A stretch of DNA of 64,000 nucleotides, taken from NCBI GenBank assembly GCA_964036045.1, contig OZ038379.1:110988611-111052610 (forward strand), read 5' to 3'. The notes below the pieces were generated by a model, which was not told the DNA's origin, ran no database searches, and worked only from the letters and a program-made list of their open reading frames with translations. Below are positions 1 through 12,203 of the stretch, piece after piece (the stretch's first letter is position 1; each line of letters begins with the position of its first letter). A program made the position numbers and the translations under genes. The DNA comes from Eutreptiella sp. 'Long Island Sound 2002'. Lineage: Eukaryota; Euglenozoa; Euglenophyceae; Eutreptiales; Eutreptiaceae.

Positions 1-2
1 CC

Positions 3-2183
3 GTGGACCCGCTGGGCCGGCCTGTGGTGTCGGGGGCCCCGCCCCAGTGGCCGCACACGTGGAACATGGCGGTCCGGACGATGCGCATGGCACCCAGGGG
101 CCAGTGGGCGGGATAGCCGGGTGCAGAGCATCTGCTGGCGGAGGCCCGGGCGGCACAAGTGCAGCAGCCGGCCGGCAACACCAAGGACTGTGGCGTGTGC
201 GCCCTCATGTCCGCCGTCGGTACCCTCCTCAGGGTGCCGAGGCCGGGCAACCTCCTGTCCGCGCTGGACAGGCGGTGGGTGGCGGCGGTGGTCCTCAACA
301 GGGACATGGGGCCCATCGCGCGTCTGCCGTCCCTGGGGGAGCTGCCTGCAGCGGTGTTGGATGCCCTGCCGGCGCCCCGCACGCCCTTGGACCTGGCGGA
401 CGTCCCGCACAACGTGGGGCTGCCCGGGGCGCGCATGCAACATGCCCTGCTGTGTATGGCGGCGGCGGCGGACGGGAGAATGTCCATGCTGGCGACGGTG
501 TCCCTGCAGCACGTGCAGGACGCGATGCAGCAGCAGCGGATGCATGCCCCCCAGCCGTGGGAAGAAAGCGCCAAGCGGTGGCTGAGGGTGGAGAGCGCGC
601 CTTCGAACCATACGGTGGGCATGGCGGATATGGGGCGGCTGGTGGTGTTGGAGGGGGCGGAGTATTGGGCCTGTGTTCGGGTGGAAACAGGGGGACTGGA
701 GTGGGTCGTAGTCACCGCGTGCCGGCTCAGGAGGCAGCAGTCCAGGGGCCCGGCCTGCTACCGGGTGTTCCGGGAGTGCCTCAGTGAGCTGGGGCCGGTG
801 CGTAGGGCGCACAGGTGCACGGCCGAGGACATCCCGCCGGCGCCGGCGGTCTTCGTGGAGGTCACGCGGCCGCCGGTGATCCGGGGGCAGGACGTGTGGC
901 CCATAGCCCCGAGCAACATGTGGCAGGCTGAGCATGCAGCTGGCATGTGCAGGGCGCCGCGGGGTCACGCGGCGGCCCTCCCCAGGGCCCCGGCGGCGCA
1001 GTCCTCCAGCAACAGGCCGGCGGCCTCGCTGGCACTGCTGCATAGCGTGTCGCGGGCGTGGTGCCGGGTTGTGGCGGCGTTGGAGCCCCACTCCTCGGCG
1101 CTGCGCCTGTACGATCGCGGAGAGGGCACGGTGCTCACGGTCCGCCCCGCCGACCTGGAGGCCCTGCACCTTAGTGCACTGAGTGGCGACGGGGGCGAAG
1201 CGCTGTACCTCCAAGGGACCGTGGCAGGTGCGGCCGCGACACGCTTTCGCCGGCAGAGCGGAGGAGATGCCCTCCGCCTGGTCATGGCGGAGAACATGGG
1301 GCCGTGGCTCCGGGCATTCTCCGCATCCAGGTGGAAGGTCGAGGGCGACCGGGAGAAGTTCGCCGACGCGTGGCGCCGCTGGGTGGAAGAGCAGTTTCCC
1401 GTGGGGGGAATGCTGCACCTGCCGCAGCCACCAAGCGTGCCACCAGTACGGCCTGCGGCACCCCCGGCCGCGGCGGCGAGGCAGGCCCCGAAAGCGGCGC
1501 CCAAGCCGCCGCCCAAGAGGGGCTAGCCGCCTCAGTATGGCGGCTATGCCAACATTCGGTACGTGCTGCAGCACTTCGGTGGTGAGTTGGCCACGGAGCA
1601 GCGTGGGACAAAGACGATCAACGTCTGCCCCTGGTCTCGGCTGGATGGGGCTGGTCGCTGCACATGGAAAGCTGGCACGCACTGCCGGCCTACCCACCTC
1701 CACCCCAAGGACCCGATGGACCACATCCAGCGGGACCATGCGACTGATCCGGCGCAACGGGACCAGGCGCTAGCCATGCTGGCTGGTGTTATGCCGGGGG
1801 GCCAGGCGGGGCCTTTCGCGTCGACCTAGGCGGGGTCCAGAGCGCTCACGCTGCCCACGGGTGCCCGCCCGGCGGCGGAGCGCGGGGCGTCGCCGTCGGC
1901 AGCACGATCTGGAGCGATTGGGTCTGCAGCACGGCGTGGGGCAGTGACTTCTACGGGGAGTACGGCGGCAAGTGCATCCGGCGGACGGGCAGAGGGGGAG
2001 GCCGCCGCATCTGCCGGGTCTCAGCAGGCGACGACCGCCTCGGGCAGAGGCTCACGGGGACAGGGGCCACCTCGCCGGCCGCCTGCGCCGGGTGCGGGTG
2101 GACCCCCTGAACCTGCTGGTGGCCCCCCTCCGTCCAATGATCCGGATCCGGCGGGGGGCCCCGATCCACACGTGCAGCCATGA
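3..2183 (+). pseudogene. Copy A ORF1, C-terminal half: Ulp1-like protease and zinc finger (degenerate)
   Basis: The same protein is intact in copies B and C. The codons for the Asp of VDPLGRP (near 6) and the nucleophile in KDCGVCAL (Cys at 189) remain, with Gln residues eight and nine places before the Cys. The partner His lies before the window. The reading frame is broken by three TAG codons: 114-116 (Trp in B), 1524-1526 (Gln in C) and 1827-1829 (Gln in B). A Cys/His cluster resembling a C2H2 finger runs from about 1626 to 1740, ending HIQRDH. The tail is Ala/Pro/Gly-rich and ends at the TGA at 2181-2183, after which the same frame continues into ORF2. Confidence 0.85.
2181..2183 (+). other. 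In-frame TGA between ORF1 and ORF2 (copy A)
   Basis: ORF1 ends QP-TGA and the same frame continues without another stop into the endonuclease (motif SWNVQG at 2217). No ATG lies between the TGA and that motif; the first in-frame ATG, at 2238, is downstream of it. An ATG at 2180 overlaps the stop but is in another frame and ends after 34 codons, at 2282-2284. The TGA is present at the matching place in all four copies that span it. Confidence 0.85.
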
Positions 2184-5100
2184 AGGGGCCCCGCCTCCGA
2201 CACCCGAGCGGCGGTGTCCTGGAACGTCCAGGGCTCGATGCGGGGGGACGGCGTACCAGTGGCCCCAGGTATGCTCGACGGTGAAGCGGTGGCGGCGGGC
2301 ATCATGAAGGCCGAGGGTGCCATCCTTGGCCTATTCCAGGAGACCGGCCTGCAGGACCCTCAGGGTGTGGTGCACTCGGAGAACCAGTGGCGTCACCACA
2401 GGTATCATGCGTACCCAGGGGTGGATGCCCAGGCGGCGTCGGCGGCAGCGGTGCGCGGCGGGCTCTTGATTGCCCTTCGGGCGGATGTGTTCGCCGCGGA
2501 GGAATTTCGAGATATCGTGGACATCGTGCCGGGCAAGGCCATGGCCCTCGATGTGGTGACCGCAAATGGCACCCTCACAGTCATCAACGTCCACGGCCCG
2601 GGTAGCGGCGGCGACTCCTGGGCGTCTAAGGCGTCCTTCTGGGCTGACGTGGCCATGTACGCGGCGGCCAAGAGCGCGGGTGGCACCAGGGCCGTGCTCC
2701 TCGGAGGGGACTTCAACGTGTGGCTGGAATCCCCGTGGCACCCCACCACGAGGAGGTTCCAAGCCCTGTGGGAACAGTGTGGTTTCCACAGAGCAGGCCC
2801 GGAACGGGAGGAGGACAGGAGGCCCACGAGGGCAGGGCACCGACTGGACTCCTTCCTTCTAAACTCGCCTCTGGTCCCATGGGCGGCGCGTGAGCGCCCG
2901 CACTTGGCGCCGGGGCGGTCTCCTGCGTCACTGGGGTCGGATCATGGCCCTGTGGTCCTGGACATCCCGCTAGCGGTGGCCGGCAAAGAGAGGGTCACCA
3001 GGATGGCCTACTCGCACGCCCAAGGCAGGCTGCATGCCATACGCCCGGACTCCCCGGGGGTTCGGGAGGCGGCAGCCGCAGTACTGCAGAAGGCCTGCGG
3101 GGATCGGCGGCTACAGGCGTGGCTCTCGTCGGACCAGGACACTGCACCCATGGGCACGTCGGAGGTGCAAGCGGTCTTTGACGTGCTCTACGCCTTCCGT
3201 GATGACGTGTCCAGGGTCACGGGAGTGCGCATGCCTTCAGGCGTGGACCCGCAGTACCCGTACGGGCAGGCGGAGACGGAGGCGTCGTTGGACCAGGTCC
3301 TCTCGGATCAGTAGGCCCTGGCCTGGCGTGCCCATCAGCTGTGGCAACGGGACGCGGCGGCGGCCGGACTCCACTCCCAGGAAGCGACTGCCCTGCTACA
3401 GCACCTCCGGCGAGTGGACCCCGACCTGTCCCCCGCCTCGGTAGAGGACCTACGTGCCGCATTGGACCAACAGCTCCACCAGCTGGAGACACGCGTGGAG
3501 GAGCTGCGGGATGTCCTCAGGAGCAACAGGCGCCGGTCCATCAAGGACTACTGGCGGGGCAGGGTACCGGATCAGCAGCTCCGATGGACGGCGATACGGG
3601 GGGCCATCAACGTGGTGAACTATGCCCCGTCAGGCCTATGGTCTGTACGCGTCCGCGAGTCAGAGAAGGTGCTCTTGGAGGCCTCGGACGTCATTGGCGA
3701 GGTCCAGAGGTATTGGGAGGCGCTGTACGCCAAGCGGCCAGTGAACCTGCCGGCCTTCGAGCGGCTGGTCCGGGCCCACATTCCCAAAGGGGTGCCGGAG
3801 GAATGGAGGTCGGTACAGGACTACACCATGCAGGACCTTAAAGACGCCGTGAGGCAGGCCGTGGCGGACGACAAAGCTCCGGGGTCCAACCGGGTCACGG
3901 CCGCCCTCATAGCAGAGCTGCCTGAACCGGTGCAGGGGCTCCTGGTGCATGCGTACGAAGCAATCCTACGGGGTGCGGACGTCCCGGAGTCCTGGCACGA
4001 GGCCATTATCTGGCTGATGCCCAAGGGCACAGCCACGGGCAACCTGGACGAGTACAGGCCGATAGCGCTGGAGCAGCAAGACATGCGAATGCTCATGACT
4101 CCCCTCATGCGGAGGTTCACAGCTGTTCTGGCACGCAAGGGACTGGCCGCGGACTGGCAGTTCGGAGCCATGCCGGGCTCCACGGCTGCTGCCCCGGTGT
4201 TCCTTGCCCAGCGCAGGCTGCAGCGTGGGCTGGAGGAAAACCACGTCCTGGCCTTCGATGTGTCAAAAGCTTTTGACACAGCGCCGCACGGAGCGCTGGC
4301 GCTCCTCCTGCGCCACATGGGTGTCCCGGAGGAGCTCATCAGGCTCTTCCACACCCTCAGCTGCGGGTCTCTGGTGCGCATCGTCACCGCGCACGGCCCG
4401 ACGCCGAGCATACGGCTCCACAGGGGCCTGCGGCAGGGCAGTGCGGAGAGCGCTGTGCTCTACCTCCTCCTTTTGGAGCCTCTCCTGCGGAGCCTCGCCT
4501 GCAAGGCGCGGGGAGATGCTCGCCATGCGGTGCCACCCCTGGTACAGGCGTACTGTGATGACCTCCTGTTGATAGCGCACGCCCTGCCGCAATTCCTGGA
4601 GTATGCGGCGGCGATAGCGCGGTATCTCACTGACATGGGCATGTCCCTCAACGTCGGCAAATGCGCCTATGCCAATACTGCTCGCATCCATTCGATTATG
4701 GTATACCTGAACCAAGGGAACACAGCAGCCCCATGGGTATGCTTACGTGCCAAGGGCACGGTACCATACTTGGGCCTGCGCCTCGATCCCAGGGGGATGG
4801 CGACCATGAAGGAGAAACATGTACTCCGGTGTGAAGCTTTGCTGGGCTGGTGCAAGAACACGTTAGGGCCGGCGTCGGTGCCTCATGAGGTGATGGCAGC
4901 TGTGGTTGGAGGCATCGTGCGGTACGCGGCGCTACCTGTCCGACACGGCGGAGGCGGTGATCAAACTGAATACTGCCATCAAGGCTGCGCCTCTGCAATT
5001 CGAGAAGGTGCCCAAGGACCTGTCCAACGTGGCAGTGCGGTCGGGTCATGGGTTACGGTTGGCGGATGTCCAGGTTATATGCCGCGACTCCGTCGTGGCG

Positions 5101-8100
5101 ACCATGGCTCAGCTCACCCACCACAGGTCGACGACAGTCCGGGATGAGCTGCGGGCCATGCTCCGAGACATGCACGTGCAGTACGGAGTGTGCGGGCAGT
5201 TCATGGTGCCCTCTGCGTCATTCGCCACACACGCTGGCAATACGTGGGTGGACAGGGTACTCCGGGCGATGGGGACGTTGCGCGTAGGACTTCTCATGCC
5301 ATCGTCGGTGTACTCGTGTGTACACGCCCATCTGCCGCAAGTGCAGTGGGCGGGGCGGAAGTGGGTGTCCCAATCCTATACCTTCAAGGGTAGGGACATC
5401 TGCGTTCTCTCGGGGCCCCGCACAGATGCGAATGTACAATCCCTGACTGATCCCGCAAATGACCTCTCGCATGCGCGGCTCCCCTGCCCTGCGCCTGGGC
5501 ACTGGGCTGTCCAGCTTCAGGAGTGCCATGAGGACCACCTGCACCTTCCGCACGCGGGAGTAGGGCCCCACCAGCTGGACCACGTGTGGCTCACGGGGCT
5601 CCGCGACGTCTTCCGGCCGCAGCTGCCCGGTCCGTTGACTCACCGGCTAATACACCCGGTGCGCCGAAAGAAGGCCAGCAAACGCAATAGACAGTCCGCT
5701 GCGGGGGACGTGTATGTGGTGGGCGGATACGGGGAGGAAGGATGGGACCCAGCCAACCCGGGGCTGTCCATGCCGTTCGTCCCGCTAGCCGCCCTCCTGT
5801 TTCTATTGGGGGACGTCTTTGAGGGCTATCAACAGCAAGACGATCCGGCGTCCGTCCCCCTGCTCACTCCACACGCCGGGGGCGGCATAAACCCGCCACC
5901 ACTGTGGGTTGTGCACGGGCGGCTAGCGTTTTCCACGGCGTGCGCGGCGGTGCACAGGTGTTGCGAGTGGGCAATTGTCCTTCTGCTGCCAGCAGGCCCA
6001 ATCCCGGATCCGGATGAGTACTCGGTCCCAGAAGTGGTCCGGATGTCCAACGTGCCACACGATCCGCACGTCGCCGTCACGTCGTTGCGTGATGGCGGCG
6101 CAGTGGAACAAGGGTCTGTGGTGGTATACCAGCCTTCTTGCTCCGCAACAGTTTGGGGAGCGGAGTATACCACCGCCATGGACGCCATAAAGTCAGTCTG
6201 CGGATGTGACCTGGCTTGGAGACCACATGCGGTATATCGACCGAGGGTGGTCCTGTCCCCGGAGCTCACGGCCTCCAGTGCGGCGTCCCTTGGAAAGGTG
6301 GTGCAGAGCCCCCACTCCGACGTGGCGTGGCTGGAGCCCCACCGGTACTGCTGGGTGCCGGTGGCGACTAAAGTCACATGGTATGACGCGTCGCCCCAGG
6401 GAGACGACGCCACAAACGTGGCGGTGGCCAGCCACGGAATCCCCACGTGGACGGGTGCCATCTACGGCACGGTCCCGGAGGCAGAGATCATTGGCGCGGC
6501 GGCGTACTTGTTGCACACGCCCCCGTCAGCGTGCACGGTACACGTGGTGGATGCGTCCGTCATAGGAGCGCATCTCCGCAGGGCGCAGGAGGCCCTGTAC
6601 CGTGGCATCAAGGGGCCGACATCACATCTGGTCAATCACCACGCACTGAGCCGGATAGTGGAGGGGCTGCGGCGGCTGCCGCGCCGAGTTGGGGGGCCGC
6701 ACCACTGGGTGGTGAGGCAGAGCTCACACTTGGCGGCGGTCCCGCTCGAGGCACCGGACTCTGCCGCGGCCCGTGCAATGGCCCCGCCTGTCCATCTGGT
6801 CCTGCCAAAGGAGCACGCCATCCTCTTAGTGCCGGGGGATAATGGTGAGCTCGAGCCGCGTGTGCCATCCATGCAAGCCCTTCAGCAAGTCCGGGAGATG
6901 GAGTGGCGTTCGCTAGCGGCACGCACCAGGGCGCACACGCCACTGGCTGGCGCCTGCGAGGCGATGCCCCTGGGAGCTGTGCACCACGGCCCAATGCACA
7001 GGAATATGCTGCGGGCGCGTGACGGTCGCTTGTCCACCATGCAGGTCGTGCGACGGTGGAGACAAAAGCTCACGCGTATGGCAACACCGGCCCACCCCTG
7101 TATCTTCTGTGGGGGGCCGGAGGAGGACATTGGCCACATGCGCCTACTGTGTGCGCGGGATGAGGAGGTTGCTGGGCTCCTGTGCAGGCGTGTGGAGGAG
7201 TTAACGGCGGAGCTACCCCTGACAGACAGGGCGGTGGAGTTCGTGGCGTGGAGGGAGCACGGCTGCAGGTGGACTGAATCCCTGATGGCGGGTGTCGTCC
7301 CCGGGGACCAAGCGGCTGTTCGCTGCGGTGCGAGCGGCGTCGTCCCGGGGCCCTGCCAAGGCTAGGCTCTTTGTGGAGGAGGGTCCAGATTGGGGAAAAT
7401 GTGTATGCCCGCAGGAACCATCGGCTCACCCAGATCATGCAGCTGCCGATGCAAGATCGAAGGAGAGCGGTATACGCGTTCCTGCGCGGTGACACACCCT
7501 TCTGCCCGCCGGCAGGGAGGGTCCTGCAGCGTCCGCCGTGGAACCCGTTTGCCGGCCTCCCCGGCCACCTGCGGGCAACCTTTCAGAGGGCACCGCTGCA
7601 CGCACTGCTGGTGTCGCGGTCGTGCATCGAGCATGAAGAGGCCATGTCCTTGTTCCCTCACTGGATGGCGGCGGTGGCGCAGGCCTTCAACCTGTGGGTC
7701 GGTTCCTGGGTGGCGCCGGACATCACAACATTCAGGGAGTGGTCCCGCGTGGTGTCGGCGCAATCGTGGGCCCAGGTGCGTGGTACCAAGGTCAGAAGCC
7801 CTGACGGTCAGAGTGATCCCTGGCTTCAGGTGTACGCCAACCATCCAGCTGTGGGGAACGTCATGGGCTGGCCTCGCGAGGTGCTGACGGTCCTTCAGCA
7901 ACCTCTGTGCAGTCTCCCAATCCTGGCGGTGGCTGTCGTACTTGACGTGGGTACGTTGTGGCTGTACGACCGGCAGCTGCGACGAGCCATACCAGCGGTC
8001 ACGGAGCAGCGGTCCATGGCAGTGTTAGTGGGCTCCAAGCAGCTGGCACGGGTACAGGGCAACGACGCGCAGGGCCACGTCACGGAGGCCATGTTCTCTC

Positions 8101-8885
8101 TGCCAGAGGGGGACGACCACGTGGCTGCCGGTGCCCGTCACACCCTTGACACCCTGGGCCTCGAGGCGGTCATTGAGGCTCGGGCGGGAGGACAACGCTT
8201 GGTTCTGGCTTCCGCCAGGGGCCCGGAGCAGGACAGGGTTGATGTCATCGGGGAGGTCTTACGGGACTACGGTTGGGAGCTCCTGGCGCATGGCACACGC
8301 AGCCCCAAAGTAGCGCGGTGGCCCCGGCTGCTTGAGAGCCTGCCGGTGATGCCCGACGGGCGACCGATATTCCGCCCGGTGTCCATGTGGGAGGAAGCGA
8401 GGCGCAGCCTCCTCGGTTGTGCCACAGCACGCACGCTGGCGGGTGCTTTGCTCGGACTCCAGGACGCGTGCTGCGATGTATGGCAGGACCTGTGGTCGCA
8501 GTGTTGTGATGGTAGCTGCGTTCCGTCGCGGTCTGTGCTTCCGCAGCGATGCCACGGGTGCAGGGAAACGGTGTCAGTTTGGGTTCATCAGTGTGCCTCC
8601 GTCCCGCTGTGCGGGACATGTAAGGAGCGTGCCCATAGGGGGTGGCCTAAGGCGAGGTGGGCACTGCGGCACTCTGGACAGATGTCCTCAACTGCCTGGA
8701 GGACTATCCAGGATGGCCTAAAGAGCGTCCGAGTGGAAGGGGTACGGTGCCCTGGAGCGCCGTCTACGGCCCTGCCCCTGATGCTGTGGTGGGCGGCTCT
8801 AGAGGGCGACCCGTGGATACTCTGGTTGTGGCATCACGGAGGAAATGGTGACGGCGTGGTGGGGGCCGGGGGTGGTGCAGATTGA
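2184..8885 (+). pseudogene. Copy A ORF2: APE endonuclease, reverse transcriptase, RNase H (degenerate)
   Basis: Counting residues from the TGA, the EEP/APE endonuclease spans about 11-265 with SWNVQG, LFQETG, NVHGP, GGDFNVW, HRLDSF and GSDHGP. The reverse transcriptase follows at about 590-870: MPKG and EYRPIAL, motif A FDVSKAFD (4254), motif B LRQGSAESA, motif C YCDD (4551), then YLGLRLDP. RNase H has Asp at 6385, Glu at 6484, Asp at 6550 and Asp at 6757. A CCHC finger (Cys 7099, Cys 7108, His 7135, Cys 7150) precedes a long C-terminal region with a Cys cluster (8550-8621). Damage: TAG at 3312-3314 where copy B has CAG, and 2-nt deletions near 4927, 7312 and 7381. The endonuclease would nick target DNA and the RT would copy the RNA from the nick. 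Confidence 0.93.
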
Positions 8886-9474
8886 TGGGGTTAGGAATTG
8901 TGGGTGCACCTGCTACCGTCCCCACGCTGGACGCAGCGGAGGGGGTAGCGCCTGAGAAGCAGTGCCCTCATGGCCTGATTGTGCGGTACTGGCAGGCGGC
9001 ATATGACGGCCAACGCGATGTGACAGGTCGTGCCGGCCTGATGGTGAGCCGTACTGCCCCCGTGCATGAGGGTCAGACAGGGATGCTTCACCCGCCTGCC
9101 CCGGGTCGCCGCATACAACCGTGAGGTGTCATGGGTCGTCCCGACCAGGGTAATAAGGCCCAAACCCCTGTAGGGTATTCCCATGGCACCGGGGTCTCTA
9201 CTGGCGGCCCGGCTACGGCAGTATTGGGAGTGGTTGCTCGGGATACACCGGGGGTGCACGGAGTTGTATGGGGGTTACGGCGTTGCAGCGCCCCCTAGGA
9301 GTGTTACACGGGGTTGCGGGGACAGCCTGTAGGCCCCGGGAGCGGCGACGAGGCGACGAAGTGTGCGTAGAAGGATATGACAGTGGGGTCATCAGGGGGA
9401 CAGTATGGAGGGCGTCCTGGAGACGGCGTGGCAGCCTGGGAGGAGCACTCACGGGGGGAACGTGGAGTTCCAGG

Positions 9475-9605
9475 TGACGGTGTACTGGCGTCTTGGGGGT
9501 ATACGCGGCGGTACTGGGGTCCGTACGGTGGGGGTACACGGCGGTACTGGGGAACCGTACAGTGGGGGAGCAGCGGGGAAGCATGGCGGTACTGGGGTGT
9601 CCCCC
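9475..9605 (+). repeat. VNTR in 3' UTR, unit about 33 bp
   Basis: Imperfect tandem units built around GGCGGTACTGGGG and GTACGGTGGGGGTAC. About four units are seen here and about seven in copy C (28705-28945), so the array length varies between copies. Confidence 0.7.
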
Positions 9606-9917
9606 TGACCCCTGTAACAACTCAGGGGGAGCGCGGGGGCATCCCCTGGCCCCGTTAACAAACTAGAGGGACCGTGCCTGCGGGCATGTACATAGTCTAA
9701 CCTCTGACCATGGCCTTGTGGTTGCGGTGGTGCGTGTCGTGGCGGCTCGAAGGTGGCGTCGGCGTGTCAACAGCGGTACTGCGTGGCGTCGTAGCGAAGA
9801 GTATGCGGTCGCCTCACCACTGTAACGGCTTACCCCTGGGGGGCGCCAGTCCGGTCGGCTAGAGGCAAGGAGGGAGGAGGAGCGGCAAGCTGAGTGGTCC
9901 GGGGGGTGACGCGCGGG

Positions 9918-9930
9918 CCAATGATATAAG
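9918..9930 (+). promoter_or_regulatory. CCAAT/TATAAG-like island in 3' UTR
   Basis: CCAAT followed after two bases by TATAAG in very GC-rich surroundings. Copies C (28378-28391, reverse strand) and D (46161-46175, reverse strand) keep CCAATGCTATAAG at the same place. The spacing is unlike a standard CCAAT-TATA promoter, so a promoter role is only a possibility. Confidence 0.3.
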
Positions 9931-10311
9931 TAGGCTCGCCACGTCGTCGGTGGGGGCCGAACCTGCGGCCCGGCCGCTGCTGTGGCGGAAGGGGCGCAAC
10001 CACGGGAGCTGGCCAATCAGTGCAGGTAAGGGTCAAGGGTAGGTTCCAGGGCAATGTATGTGGGCCAGATGAGGTGCACCTGGTTACCACAGCCCGGAGC
10101 GAGCCTCTGGTGGGTACCCCTACAGGGGGTCGATAACCAAGCTACGGCACCCACCAGCCCGAATCCCGGCCAGCGATATTCACTGCTTGCGCCACTCCCG
10201 TCGCGTAGCGGCCGGCGTCCCCCCCTGTAGACCCTCAAGTTATATTAAACGTGGGCAAGTGGATGCCTCGAAGCTGATTGGGTGCTGGCCCCTGACATGG
10301 AGTGCCGGCAT

Positions 10312-10320
10312 GGTATATAT
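10312..10320 (+). promoter_or_regulatory. TATA-box-like GGTATATAT in 3' UTR
   Basis: GGTATATATCTGGGG stands in a GC-rich stretch, with a second AT island (TATATTAAAC) at 10241. The element is kept in copy C (27987-27996) and copy D (about 45769-45778). In the A-to-B tandem such a promoter would point at the next copy. No transcription evidence can be read from sequence. Confidence 0.3.
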
Positions 10321-10874
10321 CTGGGGTGTGGGAGCAGCTCAGGGCCGCGGGGACGTGGAATTGATACCGTGCATCTGTACTATACTAGGGGGATGGTGCG
10401 GTGGGTCGGCGGCGTACATTGTGGAGACATGGGGGCGATGAAAGCTGAGGGCCGGGTTAGGCTGGAGCCTCCCAGAAATCCTGGCTATGCACATAGGGGC
10501 TATTGCGTGCCGGCAGAGGGATACGTGGGGTCAGGGGTGAAGGGCGATTTCCAGAACGCAGACGGCAATGGATTCCGAGGGGTCATGGGCGATGGATGTC
10601 TCCACGGTGGCGGGGGTACGCGAACGACGGAGGGTCAGCTCTTGCTTCGCCGCATGCGTGCTGCTTTGTTCCTTGGTTGCCGCTTTGCGCCGGACAGAGA
10701 AGCCCTTGCTTTCGGCTTATTGCGATGCTGCTGCGCTGCTTTGCCTTGCCCCTTACCCCCGGCGAACAAACGGGCCAGCGTCCGTCGCCGTTGCTAATGC
10801 TAACGCTTTGCAGTTGCCACTGCCCCCAAAGCCTGGTTGACCGGTATCCCCGGTCCTCTGGGTCCTCCGTCATG

Positions 10875-10909
10875 CTGTGGGCCACCTCAGGCAGCCCTGG
10901 GACCCACAG
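10875..10909 (+). other. 3'-terminal hairpin of the LINE RNA
   Basis: CTGTGGG at 10875-10881 pairs with CCCACAG at 10903-10909, about 75 nt before the TATGAC tail. Copies C and E retain the stem core (CTGTGGG against CCCACGG). LINE RTs often recognise a 3' stem-loop, so this is a candidate recognition element. Confidence 0.45.
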
Positions 10910-10981
10910 GATCGAGCGAGGCAGGAACCACCTGTCGGCGCGAGATGCCCGGTAACTCCAGTAGACGGCATGATAAGTGGT

Positions 10982-11159
<178 letters not shown>

Positions 11160-12203
11160 CATGCTTACGACGTGCTTGCGCAATAGGGCTGACAGCGAGG
11201 ACGCCCCCCCCCCTCCCCCTACTCCTCCACCCACCCACGAAAAGGGCGAGGACGGCGAGGAGATAGCGAGGGGACATGGGGGGGGGCAGGGGACAGGAAA
11301 AAAAAAAAACAAACAACAAAGGACACCAACACGCCAGAGCAGGGGCATACAGCAGGGGCAAACGGGACATGGCGGGGGCCAGGGGGCACGGCAAGATGGC
11401 AAGGGGCGCGGGACAAGGGGAAGCCCCTGGGGACGAAAGCAAGAAGGCAGGGACCAACACCGCAACGAACGGGGGGGAGCCGGGGTGACAAGAGCCCGCG
11501 AAAGACGCTGGTGAGGTACCCGACCTCTGGGGTTTGGGGGCCCCCCCGGTGTCCGTATCGGCCCCACCTGAGCGCAGGCAATAAGGTGGGTTACGCCCGG
11601 GACCGTTGGCCAGCGGCCCGAGGTGGCACCGGCCTGGGGGGGTGGCCAATGGGCCTGACCAAGAGCACTCCCCACGGCACGTACTGCGGTTCGTGTCCTG
11701 TGAGGGGCTGCGGGTAGGGCACACCGTCCATCGGGGTAGGCAAGAGACGTGCCTATCCCGCAAGGACTCCCCAGAGACCCACAGTGTACCCGACCCCGGT
11801 GTGGGGAAGGGCCGACGTACCTGGTTACGACGCAGGTCCATTTGTACTGAGCGGGTACAAATGGACGGCCCGTACAACAGAGTTACACCCTGACGGGGAG
11901 TGCATGCATCGGCCCCCCCGTGGGGAGACTCCCGGAGAGAGGGACCGGAGCCAGCGTCGGGCGCCCCCCCCCCCCCAACCCTGCCTGGCAACAAGCCCGC
12001 CAGCAACCGGGCTGGGCCAAGGGGCACACCTAACGGGCACAACCGGGGGCAAAGGAACACGGAAGGGAAGAGGGGCGCGCAAGAGGGGTGCGCAACTGTG
12101 TCGTGCGAAGTGTCGTGCAACAATAAGCCAGCAGCAAGCGGGACGGGCCACAGAGTCCACCCGTTCTCCCGTGTCCTTAGCTCACACAGCCTTCGTTAGC
12201 TAA
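11160..12203 (+). other. Copy B 5' UTR
   Basis: About 1 kb upstream of the ORF1 ATG, with C-, G- and A-homopolymer runs and no credible coding frame. It aligns with the region upstream of ORF1 in copy C. The only strong local structure seen is the hairpin at 11836-11866. Confidence 0.8.
11836..11866 (+). other. 12-bp hairpin in 5' UTR
   Basis: GTCCATTTGTAC and GTACAAATGGAC form a perfect 12-bp stem around a 7-nt loop, about 340 nt upstream of the ORF1 start. In copy C (43687-43717) the same hairpin has one mismatch. Copy D is truncated before it. Confidence 0.6.

Larger units (their letters stand above)
8886..10981 (+). other. Copy A 3' UTR
   Basis: About 2.1 kb between the ORF2 stop and the terminal TATGAC repeats, clearly alignable with the 3' regions of copies C, D and (last part) E. 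It holds a short VNTR (9475-9605), three AT-rich islands that look like TATA boxes, and a hairpin near the end. Open frames in it are not preserved by codon pattern between copies, so it is treated as non-coding. In LINEs the 3' UTR usually carries the RNA structure recognised by the RT. Confidence 0.8.

Noticed and set aside
7099-8885. Restriction-like (RLE) endonuclease after the CCHC finger, as in Dualen/RandI
   Set aside because: I could not find a convincing PD-(D/E)xK arrangement following the finger.
10282-10955. Possible third ORF in the 3' UTR (about 170-235 codons in A, C, D and E)
   Set aside because: The frame is roughly open in several copies, but C-to-D differences fall at all codon positions and mostly change residues, and copy A has a frameshift in it. 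No domain is seen.
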